From JBAXXL01 sp038206725 (GTDB lineage: Bacteria > Bacteroidota > Ignavibacteria > Kapaibacteriales > UBA2268), in contig JBBRAO010000044.1 of the NCBI GenBank assembly GCA_038206725.1, positions 1 to 20,835 of the forward strand: DNA of 20,835 nucleotides, read 5' to 3'. Both the position numbers and the translations under genes were made by a program. Shown here in pieces: positions 9,314 to 18,417 of this stretch (position 1 is the stretch's first letter; each line of letters begins with the position of its first letter). The notes below the pieces were generated by a model. The model saw only the letters and a program-made list of their open reading frames with translations. It was not told where the DNA came from and made no database searches.

Positions 9314-9350
9314 ACTCATCCGCTGACTGCCAGTCAGCGGATGAGTTTTT
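9314..9350 (+). terminator. Strong Rho-independent terminator closing the efflux operon
   Basis: A perfect 15-pair stem: arms ACTCATCCGCTGACT (9314-9328) and AGTCAGCGGATGAGT (9332-9346), three-base loop, then T residues through 9350. It begins 16 bases after the pump stop codon. There is no T run on the opposite strand, so it should act mainly on + transcripts. Confidence 0.93.
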
Positions 9351-9360
9351 AATAAGTGAG

Positions 9361-9480
9361 AAAGTCATTCTGAACGAAGTGAAGAATCTATCCTACTGAA
9401 CCTTGCCGAAGGTTTGAAAAATTCGGCAAGTTATTGGTAAATTACTCGTTACCAAGCTCCTGCTTGGTAACGTTGTTCAT
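9361..9480. repeat. Noncoding stretch with interspersed-repeat-like and palindromic DNA
   Basis: The segment CATTCTGAACGAAGTGAAGA (from 9367) matches a short noncoding repeat that I recall as scattered through many FCB-group genomes; only one copy is in this window, so repetition cannot be shown here. Two hairpins follow. The first has arms CTTGCCGAA (9402-9410) and TTCGGCAAG (9422-9430). The second has arms CGTTACCAAGC (9447-9457) and GCTTGGTAACG (9462-9472), a perfect 11-pair stem with a four-base loop. Neither is followed by a T run on either strand, so they are not ordinary terminators. The stretch lies between two convergent genes. Confidence 0.55.
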
Positions 9481-9532
9481 CTCTACGGGATTTTAAGGGC
9501 GGAACACTGCTCATTTTCAACTTTACAACAAT

Positions 9533-12500
9533 TTACTTTACTATCATCAATTTCTGATGACTTACAACGGTTGGAGTTAATAATTGTATAAAATACAAGC
9601 CATTATCAAAATCTCGCGCGTTTATATTTATCGTCTGCAAGCCTGTTTTATCGGTGAAACTATATTCCCGTAGTTTCACGCCATTGGAATTTAAAACTGA
9701 AACTGTCGAGAAACCTTCTTCTAACAAATTTACGTTTATTTCAATTTCATCAGATGCCGGATTTGGGATTATTTGCATAATTTCTACTTTCCCGGTCGGA
9801 TTGACCAATCGTGTTCCACCTTCTTCGCATATACCAAGAAGTTTAAACAAACCCGGTTCTTTTTCTATTTCGTAATATACCCTCTTTCCGTCATTGTCCG
9901 TTACGATAAAATCAACAAAATCAATTGTCGTTTCTTTGACGCTACCCAAGCCGGCAAAAACCGGAATTTGAGCCAATTCCATTGAAGTGCCAAATTTACC
10001 CTTAATATTCATATAAATAGAATCATTTACTATATTCCTGTCAGCTTTTTTAATCGGTGTCAATATTGTTTTTTGGAATCTGATTATTGCTTCAAAGTTT
10101 GGTGTAACAGACACAATGTTTTCGGGTTGACCATCGGTTATGATAAGTTTCAATCTTCTTGCTTGACCTGCGTAAGCGGAATCATTCTTAATCTTTACCG
10201 ATAAACCGCCTATACCGTTAGCGAATTGTTGAACAACTGCGGGTGAACCGATACCATCATAAACAAATCCAATTTGCCCCGATGTTCTTCCGGCGGATAT
10301 AGGTTTGAATCTTACCGTTAATCTTCGTATTTCGTTCGGCTGTAAAGTAAATGCACCGCCACCGCTCAGAACTTCAAATTGCAATTTATTGGGACCCAAT
10401 TGAACCACATCACTTATATTGAGAGCCTCATTGGATATATTTTTTATCAAAGCAGTATCCTGAAACACTCGTTCTTTACCTAGCTCAACCTGCCCATAAT
10501 CAAGTAATTTTGTAATTATTTTAAATTTCGGCTCAACGCCTTCGCCTACGATTTTCAGATTTAAAGTATCGGATTGAGTTACGATATTGATTATTGCGTT
10601 ATGTATTCCGACTCTATTTGGCGTAAAATTTATCTCCGACGATTTACTTTCGGTTGGAGATAGATCATATTTTGGAAAGCCCGACGCCAATTGGAAGGCT
10701 TTAGCATCTGTCCCGCTGAAATAAATTGAATCCACGCGGAACTTAACCGAGCCACTATTAATAATTAAATTGGTAATTAATGAATCTTTTAAGCTCCCAA
10801 CCAAACACTTTTTCATATCAATGTCGTTGACATTTGCTACAGGCGCTACAATTGAAAATACTGAATCAGATTGGTCGGATTGATTATTTAAAGCCGGTGT
10901 ATCCCTTACACACCTCACAGATAAGCCTCTTTCCTTTTCGTAGGCATTCTTACCAACATTAGGATTGCCATAATACATTCCTCTGCTCCACGCATTACGG
11001 TGTGTCCATCCTTCAGGTTCTTCTTTTTCCGTGGACGTCCACAAGAACCCATATTCCCTAATATAACCTGTTTCATTACTCCAACGATATCCACCCGGAA
11101 GCGCTGTAAATCCACTAGCATTAGTTGTCTTTAAATCACTACCTAACCAATGATCCGAACCGACTTCTTTTAATTTATAGCCCGCCAAAAAAGAACCATC
11201 AAGGCAATCTTCTACTTTGACCCATTCCGAATCACTTGGTATATGCCAACCGTCCGGTGCTAAACCGCGCGGATCGTTCACAGCATACCAATTGTATAGC
11301 TTTCCATAAATATCTCCCAAATCGGGGTCGTCTTCATAATAACACCAAGCACCTGTTGCTAAATCCGTCCAATTATCACCCCTGATTACTTCTGGAATTG
11401 CATCGCCATTTCGATAGTATTCAACTTCAAGATTACGTCTCATCCAAACTTGGTCGCAAATAATGAGTTCTTTTTCGTCGTTATAAGCAGTTATCTTAAC
11501 TAAACAATTTTGACTTGGTGTGTTAGGTATATGCCAATTATACTTAAATCCTGAAGCGGTATCCGATATTAATTTCCAATTTGTACCGGAATTGGTACTG
11601 TATTCTAATCGAACTTTATCCTCCGATAGCACTCCTTCCCAAGTAATAACCGTATCTGATCCGACAGCGAATTCCTGTCCACCGTTTGGATGGGTGAGTT
11701 TGAGCGTCCTTATCTTTGGAGATTTACCCGGAAACCCTCCTCGGGCATAAAAAAATGAAGGGCAATTATTATTTTCAAAAGTGAATTTGCAATATGTATA
11801 GCCGCTGTCCTGCGCCAAATAACTAACTTTTAGGTCTATGTTTTCACCTGCTTTTAATTTGAATGTTGTGGGATTGATTTTATAATCGGCGTTAGAACTT
11901 GTAATATTTGTTACATCGAAATCCACGTTTTTAGCAGTAACAGTAATTGTGGTGTCTCTCTGTACACCCGGCAATGCTTTTAAAAATTTAACAGATATTG
12001 GTTGAAATTCTAATTTTGCAATTGAATTAGCCGGTGATTGATATCTTGTTTCTATAGATAATTGATTTTTTGGAATACTAAATTGAGCTTTTATTCTCTC
12101 CTGTGAGCACTTAATACTACCGTCCCATTCAATTTGGCAAGGATCTCCACCTTGTGCTTGAGCTTTCAGACGATTGGCAACATCCTCGGTAGCGGATAAA
12201 CTTGTTATTCCATCATATAAATATCCACCGGTAGCATCAGCCAATACCTTCAAGGATTGTGTTATTCCAGAAGGATCTGCGTTTGCTTTTGAATAAATGA
12301 TTGCAAAAAACTGGATTTTATTTTTTATACAAGTATCAATACATAATTGGAGCTGTTGTCCACTCAGAGCTTGCCACCAAGCATCTGTGTATATTACCGC
12401 GACACGTTTGTATTTTCCAAATTTGGCAATATTCAGTAAACCGGTATTTGGATTTAAAAGCTGTTCGACAAAGTCATTGTAACTACCGTTTGGCACTAAT

Positions 12501-12958
12501 TCTATTTTTGGCAAAAACTTGTTTCTGTCATTCGTAAAATCCTGTAATATGAAAGCCATATCGTCGCAATACTGCAAAGCAAATTCAGACGGTGGCATTG
12601 CTATTAAATTACATAGTTCTCGGGCGGTTTTTTTCCCTAGGTCTATCCTTGTTACTTTATCGTCAGCATACCCCAACATTGAACCGGAATTATCTATACT
12701 CATCGCTAAAGATACTGTTTGAATTGGTTTGGGTTCCGGACAACTTACAAAACTTACGGTTCGCGTTTGACCATTTTCTTTTACTAAAAAATCGGAATTT
12801 GATAAATTTGTTATCTGATTACTTTCCGCATCAAAAGCAAAGAAATTAGCTTTGACTGTTGGAAAGGATGAAGCGTCTATATTAAATACGGAAAGACTCT
12901 GGCTCGAAGCGTAGTTAGAGCCTAAAAGGATAAGTAAAAATACTAGTAATTTTCTCAT
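9533..12958 (-). CDS. Large secreted mosaic protein: vWA, FISUMP and choice-of-anchor-like domains with T9SS sorting tail
   Basis: An exported surface or extracellular protein of 1141 residues. The start is set at ATG 12958 because a signal peptide (residues 1-20) begins there; an in-frame TTG at 13039 would add a non-signal extension. A von Willebrand A domain (about 79-265) carries the MIDAS motif DNSGS (89-93). Beta-rich repeats follow (about 300-495), including an Ig-like unit (PNGGQEF to CLVKIT). A FISUMP module (about 501-688) shows DQVWMRRNL, YGKLYNWYAVNDPRGLAPDG, GWHIPSDSEW, LPGGYR and SVRCVRD. Two or more choice-of-anchor D-like beta domains span about 705-920. The last 85 residues (about 1056-1141, PNPASDEIEI to GLYFIQL and a terminal LMIVK) form a type A T9SS sorting domain. 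Adhesion or surface display is inferred; no enzyme motif is visible. No clear promoter was found. Confidence 0.9.
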   Translation of the reverse strand: MRKLLVFLLILLGSNYASSQSLSVFNIDASSFPTVKANFFAFDAESNQITNLSNSDFLVKENGQTRTVSFVSCPEPKPIQTVSLAMSIDNSGSMLGYADDKVTRIDLGKKTARELCNLIAMPPSEFALQYCDDMAFILQDFTNDRNKFLPKIELVPNGSYNDFVEQLLNPNTGLLNIAKFGKYKRVAVIYTDAWWQALSGQQLQLCIDTCIKNKIQFFAIIYSKANADPSGITQSLKVLADATGGYLYDGITSLSATEDVANRLKAQAQGGDPCQIEWDGSIKCSQERIKAQFSIPKNQLSIETRYQSPANSIAKLEFQPISVKFLKALPGVQRDTTITVTAKNVDFDVTNITSSNADYKINPTTFKLKAGENIDLKVSYLAQDSGYTYCKFTFENNNCPSFFYARGGFPGKSPKIRTLKLTHPNGGQEFAVGSDTVITWEGVLSEDKVRLEYSTNSGTNWKLISDTASGFKYNWHIPNTPSQNCLVKITAYNDEKELIICDQVWMRRNLEVEYYRNGDAIPEVIRGDNWTDLATGAWCYYEDDPDLGDIYGKLYNWYAVNDPRGLAPDGWHIPSDSEWVKVEDCLDGSFLAGYKLKEVGSDHWLGSDLKTTNASGFTALPGGYRWSNETGYIREYGFLWTSTEKEEPEGWTHRNAWSRGMYYGNPNVGKNAYEKERGLSVRCVRDTPALNNQSDQSDSVFSIVAPVANVNDIDMKKCLVGSLKDSLITNLIINSGSVKFRVDSIYFSGTDAKAFQLASGFPKYDLSPTESKSSEINFTPNRVGIHNAIINIVTQSDTLNLKIVGEGVEPKFKIITKLLDYGQVELGKERVFQDTALIKNISNEALNISDVVQLGPNKLQFEVLSGGGAFTLQPNEIRRLTVRFKPISAGRTSGQIGFVYDGIGSPAVVQQFANGIGGLSVKIKNDSAYAGQARRLKLIITDGQPENIVSVTPNFEAIIRFQKTILTPIKKADRNIVNDSIYMNIKGKFGTSMELAQIPVFAGLGSVKETTIDFVDFIVTDNDGKRVYYEIEKEPGLFKLLGICEEGGTRLVNPTGKVEIMQIIPNPASDEIEINVNLLEEGFSTVSVLNSNGVKLREYSFTDKTGLQTININARDFDNGLYFIQLLTPTVVSHQKLMIVK

Positions 12959-13087
12959 AATGCACCATAACAAAAAATGAACTAATATACTTTCAACAAT
13001 ACTAGATACTAAATTAAGATTAATTTTACAATTATCCAAATTAATTAATATAAATTAATTTTTAAAGTTCTATCCGGAGGGATACAT

Positions 13088-13121
13088 AAAAAAAAGAGCT
13101 GTCCAAAAAAATGAACAGCCC
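13088..13121 (-). terminator. Rho-independent terminator of the two-gene secreted-protein operon
   Basis: Read on the - strand, GGGCTGTTC (13121-13113) pairs with GGACAGCTC (13104-13096) over nine pairs, two of them wobbles. Eight T follow (13095-13088). It lies 33 bases beyond the stop codon of the threonine-rich protein gene and would separate that operon from the large mosaic gene. Confidence 0.85.
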
Positions 13122-13153
13122 ATATATACATTTAATTCGTTTTTCGAAATTAA

Positions 13154-13621
13154 TTATATTCCGTCAACTATCAACATTGTAACCCCACCTCTTACTTTAA
13201 CTTTGCCTATTAAAGTGAGTTTTGAACCTGCTTTCTCAGCCAATTTTTTGGAGGCGTTTATACCGTCAGCCATAACGACTAGATATAATTTTGTTCCGAC
13301 TTTTAAAGCTAAAAGTTCGCCGCGAGCGGCCATATCTACTGCCGCTTCTTTTGTTAAAGCAGGAGCTTTTGTAGTTGTAACAGCGCTTAACAAATTAACT
13401 ACATCGCCGTTAACTGATTTAAAACCTTTCATAACTTTTACAGGAGCAGTAGTAGTCTTTTTTACTACAGGTGTTGCTTTCTTTTCTACACCGGCTTGGG
13501 TTGTTGTTGTCGTTGTAGTTGTTGTGGTAGTTGTCTTACCTTTTTTCTGGATAGGTACTTGCGCAAACATAATTGACGTTGTCATCACTAATGCGAATAC
13601 GAATAAAAGTGTTTTTTTCAT
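13154..13621 (-). CDS. Small secreted protein with a run of 12 threonines
   Basis: A 155-residue protein of unknown function. Residues 1-20 are a signal peptide (ALVMTTSIMFA, cleavage before QV). A basic stretch (PIQKKGK) leads into 12 consecutive Thr (residues 30-41), then a Lys/Thr/Pro-rich linker to about residue 65. The C-terminal 90 residues look folded and beta-rich, with GDVVNLLSAV, LTKEAAVDMAARGELLALKVG, KLYLVVMADG and KLTLIGKVKVRGG. Its rhythm resembles small OB-like domains, but I cannot assign a family. The Thr codons are mixed (ACA, ACT, ACC, ACG), so the run is not a pure triplet repeat. It starts 19 bases after the lipoprotein gene upstream, with AAGAGA before the ATG, and ends at a terminator, which fits a two-gene operon. 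Confidence 0.8.
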   Translation of the reverse strand: MKKTLLFVFALVMTTSIMFAQVPIQKKGKTTTTTTTTTTTTQAGVEKKATPVVKKTTTAPVKVMKGFKSVNGDVVNLLSAVTTTKAPALTKEAAVDMAARGELLALKVGTKLYLVVMADGINASKKLAEKAGSKLTLIGKVKVRGGVTMLIVDGI

Positions 13622-13640
13622 TTTTTAATCTCTTATATAA

Positions 13641-14570
13641 TTATTTAGAAGTTCTGTTTCTGATTTTTTCAACTGGAACTGTGTTACTGCTTTGACCAAA
13701 GATGGCATAAGGAACACTAGCAACTTTTTGATAAGATATTGCTAATTGGATATAACGGTCAGGTGCTGTACCTTGTAAAATTTTACCATTAGCGGCTTTA
13801 ACCAAAACTTTTGCGAAATATCCTGTTGAAGTTTTGCAACTAAATACGAAACCTGTTGTTTTTGTAGTAAAATCAATATATTTTTGAGCAGGTGTGTATC
13901 CATCAATTGCTTTTGTATCGAATACATCGTTCAAATCATTGTATTGTTCAAAAATATTATAAATATACAAATCGCGAGCTGTTTGACCGTTTGATTTAAA
14001 TTTACCGGCATCGTCAGTGAAATTTCCTGCTTTTGGTGAGCCAAGATCGTAAACACCTTCTCTTGTGTCTAAATACATATCCCATTCACTTGCTCTTCCT
14101 ATTGTAAGTGTTTGTGGAACTCCGTCATCGCCTGATAAAGTTAAACCACTACCGCGAGGCGAAGCGAATTCATAAACTCTAATGTCAGAACTATATCTTG
14201 TAGCAGGTGCCCATTTAACTGATACATTAGGGGAGACTTCACCGTTAGTAAATTTTGCGTAAACTGTAAATGTGTATTCTGTTCCTTCTGTTAAGCCTTG
14301 TACTTGATATAGGCTTTTACTTGTTACCGGAATTTTCTCTTCTGGAAAAGTACCTGGTGTGATTTTTAGGTAGTAGCCATCGAATAATGCGTCTGTTTCG
14401 GATGGAGAACCTGTAACGCGTAATCCTACTGTTTGGTTATCAATTGATGTTGCTTGTAATAGCACAATTGCATCCGGTTTGTTCGGTTCTGGGGTTACTG
14501 TTGGGTCGCAAGCATTAAATGCGAAAATGGCAATAAATAATGCCGCTAAGATTGAGATTTTTTTAAACAT
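13641..14570 (-). CDS. Lipoprotein with fibronectin type III-like domain
   Basis: A 309-residue envelope lipoprotein of unknown role. The N-terminal hydrophobic stretch ends in lipobox FNAC with Cys21, followed by a Pro-rich linker (DPTVTPEPNKPD). About residues 35-125 read as an FN3 domain (LLQATSIDNQTVGLRVTG, YQVQGLTEGTEYTFTVYAKF, SVKWAPA). The C-terminal 185 residues are beta/aromatic-rich with no recognised family; they hold a LTLSGDDGVPQTLTIGRASE segment and end in a basic tail. AAGAGG (14577-14582) is a fair ribosome-binding site. It heads a probable operon with the Thr-rich secreted protein. A binding or scaffold role at the membrane surface is inference. Confidence 0.85.
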   Translation of the reverse strand: MFKKISILAALFIAIFAFNACDPTVTPEPNKPDAIVLLQATSIDNQTVGLRVTGSPSETDALFDGYYLKITPGTFPEEKIPVTSKSLYQVQGLTEGTEYTFTVYAKFTNGEVSPNVSVKWAPATRYSSDIRVYEFASPRGSGLTLSGDDGVPQTLTIGRASEWDMYLDTREGVYDLGSPKAGNFTDDAGKFKSNGQTARDLYIYNIFEQYNDLNDVFDTKAIDGYTPAQKYIDFTTKTTGFVFSCKTSTGYFAKVLVKAANGKILQGTAPDRYIQLAISYQKVASVPYAIFGQSSNTVPVEKIRNRTSK

Positions 14571-14810
14571 ACTATACCTCTTATTATAAAATTCAACAAA
14601 TTAATTATCTTACTAAAAAAAATCTAATTAATACCAATTTTGTTTAGTAAAATTAAAAATAGGGTTTTATATTTAATCAAAAATATGAAATATTTTTCAA
14701 TATTATACTATAACGTATAAATTAAATTGATGTTTTGAAATATAAAGCAAATTTAATAAAATTTCTATTCAAAAAAAGCAGTAATTTTGTAATTATTATA
14801 ATGGACATTT
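14571..14810. other. Divergent AT-rich intergenic region between the lipoprotein gene and uup
   Basis: 240 bases, very AT-rich. It should hold promoters for both directions. Several chance-level TAnnTTTG matches exist on the - strand (for example 14678-14685 and 14748-14755), but none has a TTTG at the right distance. No RNA gene or long hairpin was seen. Confidence 0.5.
14782..14789 (+). promoter_or_regulatory. Candidate -7 box (TAATTTTG) for uup
   Basis: Matches the Bacteroidota -7 consensus TAnnTTTG, 21 bases before the uup ATG. No TTTG lies at the expected upstream distance (nearest 44 bases away), so support is partial. The same octamer occurs upstream of recN and tRNA-Phe. Confidence 0.45.
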
Positions 14811-16697
14811 ATGACAGTTTTTTCTGCTAATGGTTTAGCAAAGGTATTCAACGAGAAAATTCTTTTTGAGAATATAGCCTTCGGAATGCAAGAAGGCGAA
14901 AAAGTCGGAATAATCGGTAAAAACGGTGCCGGTAAAACCACTCTTATGAAAATCATCGCCGGATTGGAAACTCCCGACGAAGGTAGCGTTGTGGTAAACA
15001 ATGCCGTAAGGATAGAATATTTGGAGCAAATGCCGGAACTTGTAGGACACGATACTGTTTTGGATATGGTGCTCAAGGGTACCGGCGAAATAAATGAAAA
15101 AATGGAAGAGTTCAAGATGCTTTGCGCTTTACCAAAGGATATGATTACTGATGAGCAATCGCAGAAGATCAATGATCTTACTCATTACATAGACGACCAT
15201 AAAGGTTGGTCGTTAGAAAACGATGCCAAAACAATACTAACGAAGCTAAATTTAACTGATTTTGATAGAGATATCGCATCGCTGTCCGGTGGGTTAAAAA
15301 AACGAGCTTCATTAGCCAAAGCGCTCGTATCAAATCCAAATTTATTAATATTGGACGAGCCTACTAATCATCTGGACGTGGATTCCGTCCAATGGCTTCA
15401 GGATTACCTCCAATCCTCCAGCAGAACAATCCTATTCGTTACCCACGATAGGTATTTTTTGGACGCCATTGCAACTAAAATAATAGAAATTGACCACGAA
15501 CGGATTTTTTCATTCCCGGGGAGCTATGAAGGCTATCTAACTCAGAAAGATGAAATAGTCCAAATTCAACAATCTACCATAGACAAAAACTTATCCCGTT
15601 TGCGCACAGAATTAGCGTGGTTGCAGAAAGGCGCCAAAGCACGTAGAACTAAACAGCAAAGTCGAATAGATTGGATTGAAGAGATGAGGAAATCGGCGGT
15701 GCAGGTCAAAGAAAAAAAGATTAAGATAGAATTGGGGAACACTTTCCTAACAAGTCGGATTATTGAAGCAATCAATATTGAAAAATCCATCGGTGGGCAA
15801 TTGCTATTCCAAGACTTTACATATTACGCTAAACCCGCCGATAGAATCGGTATTATCGGTCCTAATGGTTCGGGAAAATCTACTCTGCTGAAAACCCTTT
15901 GCGAAATGGTACAGCCCGATTCAGGAACTGTGAAAATCGGTCAATCTATAACAATTGGATATTTCAAACAGGAAATTGATGATCTGAAAGACAGTATGTC
16001 TGTAATCGGAGCAGTAAAAGAAATTTCTGAATATATAAATGTCGGAGTAGGGCGGGAGAGATTTCTGACACCGCGCGATTTGCTCGATAAATTCCTTTTC
16101 CCACGCGCTCAACACGGAGCGTTGATATCCACCCTTTCCGGGGGAGAACGCAAGCGTTTAGCACTTATTCGCGTTTTAATGGCAAACCCAAATGTATTGC
16201 TTTTGGATGAGCCGACAAATGATTTCGATCTCCAGACTTTATCCGCCTTCGAAGAATACCTTGATGATTTTCTTGGTGTATTGATTATCGTTTCCCACGA
16301 TCGTTCATTTTTGGATAGGACGGTAGAGTTTATTTACGCTTTCGATGGTTTGGGCAATATAAAGCAATACCCTGGAAATTATACTTATTACCTAGAACAA
16401 AAAGAACAAAATAAGCGTACTACTAACGAGCAATCTACCAAAGGCGAGGAATACAAAAAGTCGCGGACAAAGGTAAAGACAAAACTATCTTACCACGATC
16501 AAAGAGAGTACGATGACTTGGAAAAGCTGATTCCCGAATTGGAAAAGAAACACGATGACTTGGAAAAGCAAGTTTATTCGGGCGGAGAAAGTGATTATAT
16601 GAAATTGCAGGAATTAAGCCATTCCCTCAATGAATTGTCGGAGCAAATACAATCAGCTACTGACCGTTGGTTAGAACTTGCTGACAGCATTGATTAA
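14811..16697 (+). CDS. uup: ABC-F ATPase, Uup type
   Basis: A soluble double-ATPase of the ABC-F family, 628 residues. These proteins act on ribosomes, and Uup also affects replication and branched DNA. The first ATPase has Walker A GKNGAGKT (36-43), signature LSGG (158-161) and LLILDEP (178-184) with the His switch in THD (211-213). The inter-domain linker (about 243-300) carries a basic KGAKARRTKQQSRID stretch typical of Uup. The second ATPase has GPNGSGKST (350-358), LSGGE (442-446), LLLDEPTND (463-471) and SHD (495-497). A C-terminal charged coiled coil (about 555-620) is the Uup-type DNA-binding region, which separates it from EttA. It has no membrane segments. Its 3' end overlaps the converging recN by 27 bases. 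Confidence 0.9.
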   Translation: MTVFSANGLAKVFNEKILFENIAFGMQEGEKVGIIGKNGAGKTTLMKIIAGLETPDEGSVVVNNAVRIEYLEQMPELVGHDTVLDMVLKGTGEINEKMEEFKMLCALPKDMITDEQSQKINDLTHYIDDHKGWSLENDAKTILTKLNLTDFDRDIASLSGGLKKRASLAKALVSNPNLLILDEPTNHLDVDSVQWLQDYLQSSSRTILFVTHDRYFLDAIATKIIEIDHERIFSFPGSYEGYLTQKDEIVQIQQSTIDKNLSRLRTELAWLQKGAKARRTKQQSRIDWIEEMRKSAVQVKEKKIKIELGNTFLTSRIIEAINIEKSIGGQLLFQDFTYYAKPADRIGIIGPNGSGKSTLLKTLCEMVQPDSGTVKIGQSITIGYFKQEIDDLKDSMSVIGAVKEISEYINVGVGRERFLTPRDLLDKFLFPRAQHGALISTLSGGERKRLALIRVLMANPNVLLLDEPTNDFDLQTLSAFEEYLDDFLGVLIIVSHDRSFLDRTVEFIYAFDGLGNIKQYPGNYTYYLEQKEQNKRTTNEQSTKGEEYKKSRTKVKTKLSYHDQREYDDLEKLIPELEKKHDDLEKQVYSGGESDYMKLQELSHSLNELSEQIQSATDRWLELADSID

Positions 16698-18392
16698 TTC
16701 TGTGGATTGATCCAAAGCCGCACTTGTTATTTTTCCACCGCTGATTAATTTGGCTACTTCTTCGGTTTTCTCGCTCAAGTTGAGAACTCTCGCTTTCGAA
16801 TAAGTATTATCTTGGGCTTCGGTTTTTTCAACCAGAATATTCGTCGTTCCTATAGCGGCAATTTGAGGTAAATGCGTTACAGCAATTATCTGATGGGTTT
16901 TAGATAAGTCCTTCATCGCGATACCTGTTTGTTGGGCAATCCTGCCGCTTATACCTGTATCAATTTCATCAAATATTAGAACCGGAACATTAGATAATTT
17001 TGCAAAAATGGATTTTATCGAGAGCATAATACGCGAGATTTCGCCACCGGAAGCTACTTGCACCAATGGTTGGAGATTTTGCCCTAAGTTAGTGCTGATA
17101 TAAAACTCGATATCGTCAATACCATTTTCGTTTGCCAGATATGTTTTGCCCTCGATTTCCACCGAAAGATTATCAATTTCTGAATTGGTTTCGGTTACGT
17201 TGTACTTCGAGGCAAATTGAGCGTTGGGTATCCCCAAAAATGAAAGCTTCTCTACGATTTTTTCGGAGAGTTCTCGGCTGGCGGTTTTGCGCTGTTTGTG
17301 CAAAAGATGTGCGGATTTGCCAAGTGTAACTTTGAATGTCCTAATTTTCTCGACAAGATTATATTTTCTTATATCAAAATTTTCACTCGTATCAATGTCT
17401 TTTTCTAATTGCTCTTTGAGTTTTAAAATTTCTTCCAGCGAACCATATTTTTTGGTGAGGTTTCTCAGAACCACCATACGTTGGCGAATTTCTTCAATTT
17501 GCACAGGGTCGAATGCTATTGAAGCGGCGTAATCTTTAGCAAAAATAGATACTTCCCTCAGTGAAATCAATGAGGTTTCTAACTCTTTAATGTATTCTTC
17601 AAAATCAGAATTATATGCTGACAAAGCCTCAAGATTCTTCTTTATTTCGGCTAATTTTCCATAAATTGACACATCCGAGGAATACAATTCCAAATCAATA
17701 CTACCGGAAGTTTGGGTTATAAACTCGGCATTTTGGAGAATTTTTAATTTAGCGTTTAGTTGCTCATCCTCATTTTCTAATGGGTTTACTTTGCTTATTT
17801 CTTCTAAACGAAATCGGTCGTATTCCAACTTCTGTTTTAAATCTTTTTCGCGCTTTAGAAGTTTTTTATACTCATCTATAGCCGTCGCCAATTCAAAAAA
17901 ATCATTTTTGTATTGATTGAAAATAGTTTTGTCGCTGGTGTAGTTATCCAAAAAAGTTATATGTGTTGATTTATCGAGCAATGATTGGTGTTCGTGCTGT
18001 CCGTGAAAATCAATAATATAATTACCGATGCTTTTAAGAACATTTACCGTTGAGGGTGTGTCATTTATAAAAGCTCTGCTCCCACCTGTGGAAGAAATTT
18101 CACGGCGGATAATTAAATTTTCATTTTCCTGAAAATCGAAAGAATTTTCGAGGAGGATTTTTCTGGCAAAATTATCGTTTTTTAAGAAAAATTCACCTTC
18201 CAAAACGGCTTTTTTTTCTCCGTAGCGAACAAAAGAAGTGTCGGAGCGGGCACCGAACAACATCTCTAATGATGAAATAATCATAGACTTACCGGCACCG
18301 GTTTCACCCATTAGTATATTCAATCCATCAGTGAAATTTATGGTCTCATTGACGATTAAAGCATAGTTCTGTATAATTAGCGATTTTAACAT
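16671..18392 (-). CDS. recN: DNA repair ATPase RecN
   Basis: An SMC-like protein for double-strand break repair by recombination, cytoplasmic, 573 residues (normal is about 550-570). The N-terminal head has NILMGETGAGKS with Walker A at 29-36, then FGARSDTSFVRYGE. The family segment IDFHGQHEHQSLL sits at about 127-139. A long charged coiled coil spans roughly 155-385. The C-terminal head carries VASGGEISRIMLSIK (446-460), Walker B VLIFDEIDTGISG (471-483) and VTHLPQIAA (505-513). The start MLKSLIIQNYAL is the usual RecN beginning. It converges on uup with overlapping 3' ends and diverges from plsC. I see no LexA-type operator. Confidence 0.97.
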   Translation of the reverse strand: MLKSLIIQNYALIVNETINFTDGLNILMGETGAGKSMIISSLEMLFGARSDTSFVRYGEKKAVLEGEFFLKNDNFARKILLENSFDFQENENLIIRREISSTGGSRAFINDTPSTVNVLKSIGNYIIDFHGQHEHQSLLDKSTHITFLDNYTSDKTIFNQYKNDFFELATAIDEYKKLLKREKDLKQKLEYDRFRLEEISKVNPLENEDEQLNAKLKILQNAEFITQTSGSIDLELYSSDVSIYGKLAEIKKNLEALSAYNSDFEEYIKELETSLISLREVSIFAKDYAASIAFDPVQIEEIRQRMVVLRNLTKKYGSLEEILKLKEQLEKDIDTSENFDIRKYNLVEKIRTFKVTLGKSAHLLHKQRKTASRELSEKIVEKLSFLGIPNAQFASKYNVTETNSEIDNLSVEIEGKTYLANENGIDDIEFYISTNLGQNLQPLVQVASGGEISRIMLSIKSIFAKLSNVPVLIFDEIDTGISGRIAQQTGIAMKDLSKTHQIIAVTHLPQIAAIGTTNILVEKTEAQDNTYSKARVLNLSEKTEEVAKLISGGKITSAALDQSTELINAVSKF

Positions 18393-18417
18393 TTACAAAT
18401 AAACAAATAATTATTTA

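Noticed and set aside
13037..13039. TTG start giving a longer mosaic protein
   Set aside because: The added 27 residues precede a perfect signal peptide that begins at ATG 12958.
13499..13536. Microsatellite-like triplet repeat as a phase-variation switch
   Set aside because: Length changes in units of three would keep the frame, and the codons are mixed rather than a pure repeat, so on/off slippage is unlikely.
13203..13628. Open frame on the + strand opposite the Thr-rich gene, with a poly-Val run
   Set aside because: It is the antisense shadow of the signal-peptide gene; the Val run mirrors the Thr codons and there is no ribosome-binding site.
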